From Geobacter sp. UBA2189 (GTDB lineage Bacteria > Desulfobacterota > Desulfuromonadia > Geobacterales > Pseudopelobacteraceae), in contig DCVL01000024.1 of assembly GCA_002328035.1 (NCBI GenBank), positions 9,376 through 73,375 of the forward strand: a stretch of 64,000 bases of DNA, given 5' to 3'. Within the stretch, counting starts at the first letter, position 1. Every line of letters starts with the position of its first letter. Shown here piece after piece: positions 26,361 through 36,319 of this stretch. Under the pieces are notes generated by a model, which saw only the letters and a program-made list of their open reading frames with translations, ran no database searches and was not told the origin of the DNA. The translations under genes were made by a program, and so were the position numbers.

Positions 26361-29000
26361 TCAGACGCCAACTGCCAGTTTTCTAGCCATGGTAATCTCC
26401 TCATCCTTTGACCTCACCAGCCCGTCAAGGCGCGCCTCCAACAGTTTTTCCTTGATAGCACGTATCTGAGGTCCTTGCTTTACTCCAAGCGCCTCTATCT
26501 CCGTTCCGCTTAACATTGATTTTGTATCAGCAAGATGTGTCAGATAGTGAGAAACCTGCTTTCTCAGCTCTTCCTGGCCGCTTCGAGCCAGGCCATAAAG
26601 AAGAAGTTCCATCTGAATACCGTGAAGCAGGGTGTAAAGTTGACTATCGAGTACCTGTTGCCCTCTTCCAACGGCCTGCCGAAGGTGTTTCAGACGATTA
26701 AGAGCCTTGTGACGGTGTCTAAAGATTCGTTCCATCAATCTTTCCGGCATTATAAGATTTTTACAGGTTTCGATATAATGCACTGAATCCAGTCGATCCG
26801 TCAGGGCAAGGAACCAGAGTGTCCAGGGCTCTACCGGTTGTTCAAGGTATAAAAGTTGATACCATGCAAGCACACGTTCTACCTCTGCAAACAGCTGTTC
26901 TGTATCGGCACCAAAACGAAGTTCTTTGTGAATACAGGGCAATAAACCAAGATGATCCATCCTCTTTACGGCCAGAACCGGTTTCTGCTCTTCAAAAATA
27001 TGTATAAGCTCTGTCATTAGACGCTTACCGCCAACCTTGCCGACCAGGCCGGCTCTGACAGCAGAACGGAGCAGTCCCTCTGTATGAGGATCCAGTTGGA
27101 AATGCAGTCTCTGTTCAAAGCGAATTGCGCGAAAGGAACGTGTGGGATCCTCTACAAAGGAGAGATTATGAAGCACCCTTATGATCTTTCCATGCAGGTC
27201 TTTCTGCCCCCCGAAAAAATCAAGCAGAATTCCAAACCGGTCTTTATTTAGACAAAGCGCCAATGTGTTTATGGTAAAGTCTCTACGATACAGGTCGTGA
27301 CGCAGGGATGCCCGTTCCACTGTAGGGAGGACACCTGGTGAATCGTAGTATTCAAGTCTCGTGCTGGCGACATCTATCTTTCTTTCATCAGGAAGGATAA
27401 GGACTGCAGTGCCAAAGGTGTGATGAGGACGAACCCTGCAGCCGTAAAGTTTGCCAAAGCTCTCCGCAAAAAAGATACCATCTCCCTCGACGGTAATATC
27501 AAGATCCAGATTTGGGATGTTAAGCAGCAGATCCCTTACAAAGCCGCCAACGGCATGCACTCCGGCTCCTATACTGTCGCCATGTTCACCAAGCCTTTCA
27601 AGCAGTTGAACCGTATCTGAAGGTAGCCGCCGCCGAACTATATCCGCTATGACCTTTTCCTTAGGTTCTGGTGACAGGCGCTCAAGGTCGTATAATGTTT
27701 CTCCTTCAAGGCTATCCCCGTGCAGATGTCGGAGCAGATCAGTTCTGGTTACCACCCCGATCAGACCTTGAGTATCAAAGACCGGTACAAAGCGACGGTC
27801 TCCTCCAACCATGTAATCCATTACAGCCGAAAGAGGGGTATCAGGAGCAGCATGCATTACAGATGTGTGCATCATTTCGGTGACTGACCTGTCACCCAAA
27901 CCATGGTAGACCCCCTTTTCAGCGATCTTGCGTGTAATTATTCCCAATAATTCATCATTCTTTAATACCGGCATTGCACTAAGGTTATAACGAACAAGAA
28001 GATCTCTGGCTTCCAGAAGCGTTTTGTCCGATGACACAGTAATTACAGGGGATGACATAACCTGTCCTGCTGTCTTGCGGGGACGCACTGCCAACAAGAG
28101 GTTTCTGTCCAGGCGATCAAGCAGTTCCTGAAGGTTTTCTCCTCTTACAGTTGCAGACGCTGCAGAGGGATGTCCTCCGCCACCAAACAGGCGCATCAAT
28201 GCACCGACATCCACTTCAGAGACCCTGCTCCTGGCAACCATGTAGATTCTGTCTGCCATAGCCACTACCAGTAACAGCAGATCCAGGTTTTCCATATCTC
28301 GCATTAAATGAGCTAAGCTGGCAATGTCACCTATATACCAAGGACGGCTTGCATGGGCTACTGACAGCCTGACACCTCCTACCTCCGTGGTCTTCAGTGT
28401 AGATAACAGGTCATGCAGCAGCTCAACCTGTGGTGTGGTAAGCTCTGGAACAAATATTTCATCGACCAGATGCAGTTTGGCCCCATGCTCAAGGAGCCAG
28501 GCTACTGCACGATAATCCTCCGGCGTTGTGGTAGGGAAAAGCAGGCGACCGGTATCCTCATGTATTCCTAACATCATAAGGGTTGATTCTGCAGAAGTTG
28601 GCTCTATTCCACGTTCCCGCATCAAAGAGACCATTATGGTTGCGGTTGAACCTGCGGAACGTACTATGCCGGATGTATATGGTATAGTATCAGGGGATAC
28701 AGGGTGGTGGTCATAAAGGTGCAATTCAACGCCGGGCTTGCCTATCAACTCGGAAAAACGTCCGATACGAGTGGCTTCCTGGCAATCAACAACGATAAGG
28801 CGACTGATTTTTGACAGCTCAATCTCTTTTGAACGGAGAATCGGGGGGAGGAGTTCCGGATGTCTGGCAGAGAATTCTCGAAGGTTCTTTTCCTGGGAAC
28901 CTGGAAAAGAAAGAATGGCACCAGGATAGAGCCGTGCTGCAGCAGCAAGAGAGGCAAGACAGTCAAAATCGGCATTAACATGCGAGATAACCAGATCCAT
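26361..29000 (-). CDS. DHH-CBS-tRNA nucleotidyltransferase/poly(A) polymerase fusion
   Basis: The 879-residue cytosolic protein joins three units. An N-terminal DHH/DHHA1 phosphoesterase has ISHVNADFDCLAS, LYDHHPVS and GGGGHPSAASATV (about 1-310). Two CBS domains follow (about 315-435). The class II nucleotidyltransferase has VGGFVRDLLL and the metal Asp pair LDLDITVEGDG (about 455-600), with its helical tail. Geobacter is known to split CCA addition between separate CC- and A-adding enzymes; CBS/DHH fusions of this layout occur in A-adding types, so A addition is the likely role. ATG at 29000 is preferred over TTG at 29012. Confidence 0.88.
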   Translation of the reverse strand: MDLVISHVNADFDCLASLAAAARLYPGAILSFPGSQEKNLREFSARHPELLPPILRSKEIELSKISRLIVVDCQEATRIGRFSELIGKPGVELHLYDHHPVSPDTIPYTSGIVRSAGSTATIMVSLMRERGIEPTSAESTLMMLGIHEDTGRLLFPTTTPEDYRAVAWLLEHGAKLHLVDEIFVPELTTPQVELLHDLLSTLKTTEVGGVRLSVAHASRPWYIGDIASLAHLMRDMENLDLLLLVVAMADRIYMVARSRVSEVDVGALMRLFGGGGHPSAASATVRGENLQELLDRLDRNLLLAVRPRKTAGQVMSSPVITVSSDKTLLEARDLLVRYNLSAMPVLKNDELLGIITRKIAEKGVYHGLGDRSVTEMMHTSVMHAAPDTPLSAVMDYMVGGDRRFVPVFDTQGLIGVVTRTDLLRHLHGDSLEGETLYDLERLSPEPKEKVIADIVRRRLPSDTVQLLERLGEHGDSIGAGVHAVGGFVRDLLLNIPNLDLDITVEGDGIFFAESFGKLYGCRVRPHHTFGTAVLILPDERKIDVASTRLEYYDSPGVLPTVERASLRHDLYRRDFTINTLALCLNKDRFGILLDFFGGQKDLHGKIIRVLHNLSFVEDPTRSFRAIRFEQRLHFQLDPHTEGLLRSAVRAGLVGKVGGKRLMTELIHIFEEQKPVLAVKRMDHLGLLPCIHKELRFGADTEQLFAEVERVLAWYQLLYLEQPVEPWTLWFLALTDRLDSVHYIETCKNLIMPERLMERIFRHRHKALNRLKHLRQAVGRGQQVLDSQLYTLLHGIQMELLLYGLARSGQEELRKQVSHYLTHLADTKSMLSGTEIEALGVKQGPQIRAIKEKLLEARLDGLVRSKDEEITMARKLAVGV

Positions 29001-29125
29001 AATTAATGACAATAGTAGGGCATATTCTAAATGTCAACAGAGCTGCGCTGTATTTAATATTGATAAGAGTAACTCAGGAAGGTTATAACTGCTCAGTTAA
29101 CTGATAGAAAGAATGGAGACTTCAG

Positions 29126-30166
29126 ATGTCATTCCGTACAATAGAGTGGCGTGACAATGCCGTAGTAATGATCGATCAGACCCGCCTTCCTGTCGAGGAG
29201 ATCTATCACAGCTATACGGATTTTAACTCTGTCGCTGATGCAATAAGGAGAATGGTTATACGTGGCGCTCCGGCAATAGGTGTAGCTGCGGCAATGGGAA
29301 TAGCCTTGGGGGTGCGTGAGATTGTTGCAGATACTCAGGAGTCGTTTTTTCGTCAGCTGGATAATATATGCAGTATCATGGCAGGCACCCGTCCAACAGC
29401 AATAAACCTCTTCTGGGCAATTGAGAGGATGAAAAAGAAGGCATTGTCATTACAGGGGAGTCTGCTTGAGGAGATACGCTCTGCGTTAAAGAATGAAGCA
29501 ATATTGATTGAACAGGAAGATCTGGCTATCTGCAAACGGATAGGAAAAAACGGAGCTGACCTGATTCCTGAGGGAGCTACTGTCTTGACACATTGCAACG
29601 CCGGTGGGCTTGCCACTGCCGGATACGGAACTGCTTTGGGGGTTATCCGTGCGGCAAGGGAGTCAGGCAAGAATATACAGGTTTTTGCCGATGAGACCCG
29701 TCCCTGGCTGCAAGGCGCCAGACTGACAACATGGGAGTTGATGAAGGATAATATTCCAGTAACATTAATCACTGACAACATGGCAGGTTTTTTTATGTCG
29801 CGCGGAGAGATTACCTGCTGTGTTGTAGGGGCTGATCGTATTGCCGCAAACGGAGATACTGCAAACAAGATAGGTACTTTCTCTGTTGCCGTACTTGCCA
29901 TGGAGCATAATATCCCTTTTTATGTGGCCGCCCCTGTTTCAACTCTTGACCTTACTCTTTCCGACGGTTCAGAGATACCGATAGAAGAACGCCCTGCCAC
30001 CGAGGTTACCCATATTCGCGGATTGCCTATTGCGCCGGAAGGGGTTAGGGTGCGTAACCCATCGTTTGATATCACCCCCGCAAAATACATAACTGCCATA
30101 ATTACAGAAAATGGTGTTGCCACAAAAGAGTACAGAAAGGAACTTGCAGCGCTGGCTGCCGCCTGA
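29126..30166 (+). CDS. mtnA: S-methyl-5-thioribose-1-phosphate isomerase
   Basis: MtnA turns methylthioribose-1-phosphate into methylthioribulose-1-phosphate in methionine salvage. The 346-residue protein has the N-terminal [14 protein letters not shown] motif, the catalytic cysteine in [19 protein letters not shown] and the catalytic aspartate in [19 protein letters not shown]. Length is standard. A GGAG site lies upstream. No other salvage gene is present; glnE starts one base after the stop, so co-transcription is likely. The related eIF2B-like ribose-1,5-bisphosphate isomerases lack this exact N-terminus. Confidence 0.93.
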   Translation: MSFRTIEWRDNAVVMIDQTRLPVEEIYHSYTDFNSVADAIRRMVIRGAPAIGVAAAMGIALGVREIVADTQESFFRQLDNICSIMAGTRPTAINLFWAIERMKKKALSLQGSLLEEIRSALKNEAILIEQEDLAICKRIGKNGADLIPEGATVLTHCNAGGLATAGYGTALGVIRAARESGKNIQVFADETRPWLQGARLTTWELMKDNIPVTLITDNMAGFFMSRGEITCCVVGADRIAANGDTANKIGTFSVAVLAMEHNIPFYVAAPVSTLDLTLSDGSEIPIEERPATEVTHIRGLPIAPEGVRVRNPSFDITPAKYITAIITENGVATKEYRKELAALAAA

Positions 30167-30167
30167 T

Positions 30168-33100
30168 ATGCCCACTACACGTTTTGATCACAGATTTGCC
30201 TGGATAATGTCACTGGAAGATGAACCATCCAGAAATAATGAATTGGTCAGACTTCTGGAGGAATCTGGCTTCAGTTATGGACAGCGTTCAGTTACCAACC
30301 TGCTGCTATTGAGTGAACGTTTTTCTGTAGCGGCATTATCAAAGGTACTTCTTGCGGCTCTTCATGCCTCTTCACCGGATCTCGCTCTAAACGGTTTTGA
30401 GAGGTTGTCGGACATTGTAAATCAGCAGGATCTGAATGAGCTGCTTGCCAATCGGAGACAGATGAACCAGCTTATGGTGTTGGCTGGAGCTTCACCGTTT
30501 TTGACCAATCTAATCTTTAAAGACCCCCGATTCTTCACACGCCTGTTTACGGAAAACGAGTTGGAACAATATCGTAATAGAACTGAACTGCTGACTTTTT
30601 TGCGCAGCACTATGCCTGAAAACCCTGACATGCAAGGGCTGATGAAGAGCCTGAGGGTATTTAAAAGATTTCAAATATTACGAATAGCGGCCAGGGATCT
30701 GAACGGACTTGCACCCCTTGAAGAGGTGACCAGGGAACTTTCAGATCTGGCTTCCGTAACACTTCAGGTCGCTTATGAAACCTGCCATCGTCTAATTGAA
30801 AAAGAGTACGGCGTACCCCTTAAAGAGACAGACCACGGTTTGCGCCTCACATTAATGACCATTCTGGGGATGGGTAAATTCGGCGGTCGTGAACTCAACT
30901 TCTCATCTGATATTGATATTATTTACTTTTATGAAACAGACAGGGGATCCACAACTGGTATTGATGACGGACGTGGTGGACGTAAGGGTGTTGTTTCCCT
31001 GCATACATTCTTTAACAAGCTGGCAGAACAGACCACAAAGGCGATGAATCAGGTTACTGAGGATGGATTCGTTTTCCGTGTTGATGTGGGGCTTCGTCCT
31101 GAAGGAAAATCTGGTGACATGGCGGTGTCGCTGCGTTCAGCAGAGGTCTATTACGAGTCCTGGGGGCAGTCCTGGGAGCGAACCGCCATGCTGAAGGCCA
31201 GACCTGTAGCCGGATCGCGTGAATTGGGAGAACAGCTTTTACAGACCCTGTCTCCCTTTATATACCGTAAATATCTCGATTATACACTCATCGAAGATAT
31301 GAAGCTTATGAAGCACAAGATTGATGCTTCACTGACCAGAAATCGTGAAAGTGAAACGAATCTGAAACTTGGCAGAGGTGGGATCAGGGAGATAGAGTTT
31401 TTCATACAGGCTCTTCAGCTGGTTTATGCTGGTAAAAATCCCAGACTCAGGGAACGAAACTCCCTTATGGCACTTGATCTACTGGCCGAAGCCAGATTAA
31501 TAACTGATAACGACAGGCAGCAGTTAAGCGATGCCTATCGTTTTCTGAGAACTGTAGAGCATCGTATTCAGGTGGTTCAGGAGCGTCAGACCCACAGCCT
31601 TCCGGCAAAAGAAGATGAGCTTCTTGCTCTTGCCCGTCGCAGCGGGTTTATGAGGGATAACGCCCTGAAGCGTTTTCAGGATACTCTTGGGCTTCATCGC
31701 CAAAGGGTTTCATTCATCTACGGCAGCCTCTTCTACAACAGGGAGGAGCAGTTGCAACAGCAGCAGACAAAACCGGAAACTCTTTACCTGCTGGATACCA
31801 GGGCAGATCCGGATATGGTAAAGGATATACTGGCTGAACGGCGGATAGAAGATGTTGAAAAAGCCTTTGAGAATCTATCCATGCTCCGTACCGGTCCTGT
31901 GCGTGGTAACATTACAGAACGAAGCCGAAGAATACATGCACAGATAGCCCCCGTCTTTCTTGAAGCGCTTCTTGAATCTCCAGATCCCGATATGGCGCTT
32001 AACAATGCGGAGCGTTTCCTCGGTGCAATTTCTGGGAGAATGTCTTTTTATGCGCTACTTGCGGAAAATCAGGAGACCATTCGCCTTTTGGCAACACTCT
32101 TTGGAACATCCGCATTCCTTTCCAAAATACTTATCGGGCATCCTGAGCTCCTGGAAAGCATGGTTTCACGCAGCTATGCATCTATGCTTAAACCGAGGGA
32201 AGTTATGGATGAAGAGCTCTCTTCGCTCCTTCTTCAATCTGAAGATTTCGAAGAGAGACTTGATGTACTGAGGCGCTACAGGAATGAAGAGTTCCTTAGA
32301 ATCGGTCTGAACGATATACATGGGCATCTGCGTCAAGGCGCCATTGCCATGCAGCTTTCCTGTCTTGCCGAGGTATGTCTTGAAGCAGCCTACAATCTTG
32401 CTACTGTAGAACTGACACGCTTCGGCCAGCCATGCTATCAGGAGGGTATACAGAATCATTTAGCAGATCTGTCTATAGTGGCCATGGGAAAACTTGGGGG
32501 ACAGGAGCTTAACTACCATTCAGATCTGGATATTATATTTATCTATGACCATCAGGGCCTTACAAACGGTGACAAACAGATCAGCAACCATGAATACTTT
32601 GCCAAGCTGGCTCAAAAACTGATCTCGATTCTCTCAACCCAGACCCGTGAAGGCTACGTTTACAAACTGGATACACGATTGCGACCATCAGGAAATGCAG
32701 GGCCTCTGGTGACATCTCTTGAATCTTTTCTTTCATACCACAGGAATGAGGCTCAGATATGGGAACGACAGGCCATGTCCAAGGCCAGGGTAGTTATCGG
32801 AGAGCCAACACTCAGAACCTCTATAGATGTGGTTATCAGGCAGATGGTATATGGTGCATCCCTTGGAGATGATGGCCGTCAGGAGATCCATCGTCTGCGG
32901 ATGCGGATGGAAAACGAGATCGCAAAAGAGACGGAAGGTTCATACAATATAAAAACAGGTAGAGGCGGGATGGTGGATGTCGAGTTCATAGCCCAATACC
33001 TACAGTTACGTCATGGTTGCAACTTCCCTGAACTAAGGATTCAAAATACGGTTGCCGTTCTGAAAGAGCTTCAGATACTCGGGATAATTTCATCAAAGGA

Positions 33101-33344
33101 TCTGGGGATGCTGATAAACGGCTACAAATTTCTGCGCAAACTGGAAAATCGGCTGAGATTGCTGCATGACCACTCAATAAATGCCTTGTCAGGCGACACG
33201 AAATACCTTGACAGGCTTGCAAGAAGATTGGGATATGATCCAAAACTTCGCCATCCAGGCAAAGAATTAATGGATGATTACGAGTTGACTACTGAAGGGA
33301 TTCGCAATGTGTACGACCGGATACTTGGGGAGTTGAGTACTTGA
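30168..33344 (+). CDS. glnE: Bifunctional glutamine synthetase adenylyltransferase/deadenylase
   Basis: GlnE adds AMP to glutamine synthetase when nitrogen is plentiful and removes it when scarce. The 1058-residue protein has two nucleotidyltransferase domains: the N-terminal one reads GMGKFGGRELNFSSDIDIIY and the C-terminal one MGKLGGQELNYHSDLDIIF. Each is followed by its helical PII-UTase domain (GRGGIREIEFFIQ and GRGGMVDVEFIAQ). It is about 100 residues longer than the E. coli enzyme, mostly in the N-terminal part. The ATG at 30168 follows the mtnA stop by one base; an earlier GTG inside mtnA is not supported. Confidence 0.94.
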   Translation: MPTTRFDHRFAWIMSLEDEPSRNNELVRLLEESGFSYGQRSVTNLLLLSERFSVAALSKVLLAALHASSPDLALNGFERLSDIVNQQDLNELLANRRQMNQLMVLAGASPFLTNLIFKDPRFFTRLFTENELEQYRNRTELLTFLRSTMPENPDMQGLMKSLRVFKRFQILRIAARDLNGLAPLEEVTRELSDLASVTLQVAYETCHRLIEKEYGVPLKETDHGLRLTLMTILGMGKFGGRELNFSSDIDIIYFYETDRGSTTGIDDGRGGRKGVVSLHTFFNKLAEQTTKAMNQVTEDGFVFRVDVGLRPEGKSGDMAVSLRSAEVYYESWGQSWERTAMLKARPVAGSRELGEQLLQTLSPFIYRKYLDYTLIEDMKLMKHKIDASLTRNRESETNLKLGRGGIREIEFFIQALQLVYAGKNPRLRERNSLMALDLLAEARLITDNDRQQLSDAYRFLRTVEHRIQVVQERQTHSLPAKEDELLALARRSGFMRDNALKRFQDTLGLHRQRVSFIYGSLFYNREEQLQQQQTKPETLYLLDTRADPDMVKDILAERRIEDVEKAFENLSMLRTGPVRGNITERSRRIHAQIAPVFLEALLESPDPDMALNNAERFLGAISGRMSFYALLAENQETIRLLATLFGTSAFLSKILIGHPELLESMVSRSYASMLKPREVMDEELSSLLLQSEDFEERLDVLRRYRNEEFLRIGLNDIHGHLRQGAIAMQLSCLAEVCLEAAYNLATVELTRFGQPCYQEGIQNHLADLSIVAMGKLGGQELNYHSDLDIIFIYDHQGLTNGDKQISNHEYFAKLAQKLISILSTQTREGYVYKLDTRLRPSGNAGPLVTSLESFLSYHRNEAQIWERQAMSKARVVIGEPTLRTSIDVVIRQMVYGASLGDDGRQEIHRLRMRMENEIAKETEGSYNIKTGRGGMVDVEFIAQYLQLRHGCNFPELRIQNTVAVLKELQILGIISSKDLGMLINGYKFLRKLENRLRLLHDHSINALSGDTKYLDRLARRLGYDPKLRHPGKELMDDYELTTEGIRNVYDRILGELST

Positions 33345-33916
33345 ACGGTTTATATCTTAAAAGGATTTTCGACATTTCCCTGGTCATTTTGACATTAATC
33401 CCTCTAATGCCGATTATGTTCATTGTTGCTCTGGCTGTTCGTCTGACATCAAAAGGGCCAGCTCTATATTGGTCTGACCGTGTAGGAGTTAATAACATTA
33501 TCTTTAAAATGCCAAAATTCCGCACCATGCGTACAGATACACCGGCAGTGGCTACACACCTGTTGAATGATCCATCCAGATGGCTTACCCCTATAGGCGC
33601 ATTTCTGCGTAAAAGCAGTCTTGATGAAATACCGCAGCTTTTTAGTATACTGAAAGGGGATATGAGTTTTGTTGGTCCACGTCCGGCGCTTTTTAACCAG
33701 GATGATCTGGTGGCTTTAAGAACCGAGTATGGAGTTGACCAACTTGTTCCGGGGCTGACAGGATGGGCTCAGATAAATGGCAGGGACGACCTTCCAATAC
33801 CGGTCAAGGTAAACTACGACAGATGGTATCTTCAAAACAGGTCTCTGCTGATTGATGTAAAGATTATTATACTGACATTTCTAAAGGTTATACGCAGCGA
33901 AGGGGTTCAGCATTGA
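33341..33916 (+). CDS. Undecaprenyl-phosphate sugar phosphotransferase (PglC-like)
   Basis: The enzyme moves a sugar-1-phosphate onto the lipid carrier, the first step of O-antigen, capsule or glycan assembly. The 191-residue protein is of the short monotopic type: one N-terminal hydrophobic helix (about 8-33, RIFDISLVILTLIPL), KFRTMR, the FLRKSSLDEIPQL segment, GDMSFVGPRP and PGLTGWAQINGR. The start is a TTG overlapping the glnE stop by four bases, with GGGGAG upstream. It overlaps the next gene, a UDP-sugar 4,6-dehydratase, in the same way, and the two steps fit one pathway. Confidence 0.88.
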   Translation: MNGLYLKRIFDISLVILTLIPLMPIMFIVALAVRLTSKGPALYWSDRVGVNNIIFKMPKFRTMRTDTPAVATHLLNDPSRWLTPIGAFLRKSSLDEIPQLFSILKGDMSFVGPRPALFNQDDLVALRTEYGVDQLVPGLTGWAQINGRDDLPIPVKVNYDRWYLQNRSLLIDVKIIILTFLKVIRSEGVQH

Positions 33917-35817
33917 CCAGACTTATCGATAACAATCGTCGTTTGCTTGTTTTTTTACTTGATCTCATCTTGATTGTAGTTTCTCTTTTGACGGCATTTC
34001 TTCTCCGTTTTGATTTCAGTATTCCTGTAGATTTTTACCCGTTATTAAAACAGGGATTGCTGGTAGTGCTGCTTACAAAACCATTTGTTTTCCTCCTCTC
34101 AGGCCTGTATCGCAATCTCTGGCGCTATGCATCACTGCAGGACGGCGTTGAAATCACAAAGGTTGTTACCGCCTCCTCTATTATCTCCGGATTTCTTTTG
34201 ATGTATCTCCGTCATTTTGCTCCATATCCACGCTCCATATTCATACTGGACTGGTTTATTCTTTTGGCGCTTATCACAGCAAGTCGGCTTATCTGGAGAA
34301 TCTATCGTGAAACAGTTGTTATGCCTCGCCTGAATGCATTTACCGGCCAACCTACACTCATCGTAGGTGCTGGCGAAGCTGGCAGCCTGCTAATTAAGGA
34401 GATTAGAAGGCATAAGGACTCAAGCTTCAATGTTATTGGGTTTGTTGATGACGATCAGCAAAAGATAGGGATGAAGATGCATGGGTTGCCGGTGCTTGGC
34501 TCCACCAAACAGCTTTCAAGCCTTATTGATGCATATCAGATACAAGATGTTATCATTGCTATTCCTACAGCAGCCAGTAAGACAATCAGGGATATAATAA
34601 GGTTGTCCGAACATTCTAAGGTTCGTTTTAAAACCCTCCCTGCAATAAACGACATTATTGAGGGTAAAATCTCTGTATCGCAGATCAAGGATGTTGATAT
34701 CTGTGACCTCCTGGGTCGAGATACCGTAACCCTTGATGTTGCCTCAATTCGCAATTATCTGGAAGGGAAGAGGGTGCTTGTAACCGGTGCAGCCGGTAGC
34801 ATTGGAAGTGAAATCTGTCGCCAGATTGCCAGTTTTATGCCATCAAAACTCGTACTGCTTGATAGTGCAGAAACCCCGCTTTATCATATTGAAAAAGAAC
34901 TGGCAGCTGCATACCCTGATATGCGGATTGCGGCAATATTGGCAGATATTCGGCAGGATGGCCGACTTGATTACGTTTTTGAAACCTTCCAACCGGAGGT
35001 GGTTTTTCATGCTGCAGCTTACAAACATGTCCCTATGGTTGAGTACAATCCAGTTGAAGCTATAACCAACAACATACTTGGCACCCGCTTGCTGGCAAGA
35101 AAGGCTAATGCATTCGGGGTGTATAACTTTGTAATGATATCAACGGACAAGGCCGTTAATCCTACAAATATAATGGGAGCCAGCAAGCGTGCCGCAGAGC
35201 TGTTTGTTCAGGCATTTTCCCGTGAAAGCGGAACCAACTTTACAACCGTACGTTTTGGAAACGTGTTGGGGAGTAATGGAAGCGTAATTCCTCTCTTTAA
35301 GGAGCAGATAAAGGCAGGTGGTCCGGTTACAGTTACCGACCCGGAGGTAGTCCGCTATTTCATGACTATTCCTGAAGCGAGCCAACTGGTTTTGCAGGCA
35401 GGATGCATAGGAAAGGGTGGAGAGATCTTTCTTCTTGATATGGGAGAGCCGGTAAAAATTTCGGATCTGGCAGAGGAGTTGATAACCTTGTCCGGGTTTA
35501 CTCCATATAAGGACATAGATATTTTATATACCGGTCTTCGTCCGGGTGAGAAGCTGTTTGAAGAACTCCTGGTGGCAGGGGAAGGGGTAAAGCAGACAAA
35601 ACATAAAAAAATTAAGGTGCTTGAGGCAGTAGAATATGATCTGGACTTGATTGAAAAGTCACTGGAGAGCTTGGCTGTCGCGGCTGAGCAAGCCGATATT
35701 AAGGCGGTAGTCCAGACGTTAAGAACCTTGGTGCCGGAATTTAATCCGATTTATAATCCTGATTCTATTACTCATACCCTTAAAAAACTTAGACCCGATA
35801 TAGCTCAAACAGCCTAA
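33913..35817 (+). CDS. Membrane UDP-sugar 4,6-dehydratase (WbpM/PglF/CapD-like)
   Basis: The enzyme makes UDP-4-keto-6-deoxy sugars for surface glycans. The 634-residue protein has four N-terminal TM helices (about 12-115), a CoA-binding-like Rossmann domain (LIVGAGEAGSLL, near 147), and the SDR catalytic domain with GAAGSIGSEICRQ near 291, ISTDKAVNPTN near 409 and GASKR, where Met replaces the usual SDR tyrosine as in PglF/WbpM. The start is a TTG overlapping the sugar transferase stop. No glycosyltransferases follow, so the rest of the locus is elsewhere. Confidence 0.9.
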   Translation: MTRLIDNNRRLLVFLLDLILIVVSLLTAFLLRFDFSIPVDFYPLLKQGLLVVLLTKPFVFLLSGLYRNLWRYASLQDGVEITKVVTASSIISGFLLMYLRHFAPYPRSIFILDWFILLALITASRLIWRIYRETVVMPRLNAFTGQPTLIVGAGEAGSLLIKEIRRHKDSSFNVIGFVDDDQQKIGMKMHGLPVLGSTKQLSSLIDAYQIQDVIIAIPTAASKTIRDIIRLSEHSKVRFKTLPAINDIIEGKISVSQIKDVDICDLLGRDTVTLDVASIRNYLEGKRVLVTGAAGSIGSEICRQIASFMPSKLVLLDSAETPLYHIEKELAAAYPDMRIAAILADIRQDGRLDYVFETFQPEVVFHAAAYKHVPMVEYNPVEAITNNILGTRLLARKANAFGVYNFVMISTDKAVNPTNIMGASKRAAELFVQAFSRESGTNFTTVRFGNVLGSNGSVIPLFKEQIKAGGPVTVTDPEVVRYFMTIPEASQLVLQAGCIGKGGEIFLLDMGEPVKISDLAEELITLSGFTPYKDIDILYTGLRPGEKLFEELLVAGEGVKQTKHKKIKVLEAVEYDLDLIEKSLESLAVAAEQADIKAVVQTLRTLVPEFNPIYNPDSITHTLKKLRPDIAQTA

Positions 35818-35930
35818 ATCAGGAGTAGCTTGCCTTATATAAGGTATTAAAAACATGATAAGGTGTATTAAATTAAGCGGAAACCTATTAACAATTTGAT
35901 ATCTTGACACTTTATTTTGTTTGGTGTGTT

Positions 35931-35946
35931 TGGCATGTCAAATGCA
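35931..35946 (+). promoter_or_regulatory. Candidate sigma-54 promoter
   Basis: TGGCATGTCAAATGCA has GG and GC exactly ten bases apart and matches the -24/-12 consensus TGGCACG-N4-TTGCA at all but two fixed positions. Transcription would start near 35957, about 30 bases before the start codon at 35987. A TTGACA at 35904 lacks a fitting -10 element. Confidence 0.65.
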
Positions 35947-35986
35947 TGGGTACACTCATCTAAATTCCATTAGGAGGATGTACAAA

Positions 35987-36208
35987 ATGAAAAAGATTAT
36001 TGCTTCCATGATCGCCACCATCGCTTTCGCTGGTTTTGCTTTTGCTGCTGAGCCTGCTGCTCCTGCTGCTGCTCCTGCTGAGAAGGCTCCTGCTGCTGAG
36101 AAAGCTCCTGCAAAGAAGAAGGTTGCCAAGAAGAAAGCTGCTAAGAAAGCTGCCAAGAAAGATGCTGCTGCTCCTGCTGAAGCCGCTCCTGCTGCTCCTG
36201 CTAAGTGA
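35987..36208 (+). CDS. Small exported Ala/Lys/Pro-rich protein
   Basis: The 73-residue protein has a clear signal peptide (MKKIIASMIATIAFAGFAFA, cut before AEP). The mature part of about 53 residues is built from Ala, Lys, Pro and Glu: acidic or neutral PAAPA segments at both ends and a basic core (KKKVAKKKAAKKAAKK). This resembles histone-H1-like tails, but the protein is exported. The DNA is dominated by GCTGCTCCT-type repeats. TAGGAGG lies nine bases before the ATG. It has its own likely sigma-54 promoter and terminator. Possible roles are binding of polyanions or acid protection; none is shown. Confidence 0.8.
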   Translation: MKKIIASMIATIAFAGFAFAAEPAAPAAAPAEKAPAAEKAPAKKKVAKKKAAKKAAKKDAAAPAEAAPAAPAK

Positions 36209-36226
36209 TTATCTTTCAGAGTTTGT

Positions 36227-36263
36227 AAAAAAGGCCGTACCCTTAAGGGTGCGGCCTTTTTTT
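36227..36263. terminator. Bidirectional rho-independent terminator
   Basis: AAAAAAGGCCG pairs with CGGCCTTTTTT around an inner ACCC-TTAA-GGGT hairpin. It lies between the convergent Lys/Ala-rich protein gene and trmFO and has T-runs for both strands. Confidence 0.9.
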
Positions 36264-36319
36264 ATCTGAAAAATATTGTTGGATAACCGGTTTTCTGTTT
36301 GGTTAGACGGATGGTTCCG

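Noticed and set aside
36036..36269. Leu-rich open frame overlapping the Lys/Ala-rich protein gene
   Set aside because: It is the frame-shifted reading of GCTGCTCCT repeats, without its own ribosome site, and runs through the terminator.
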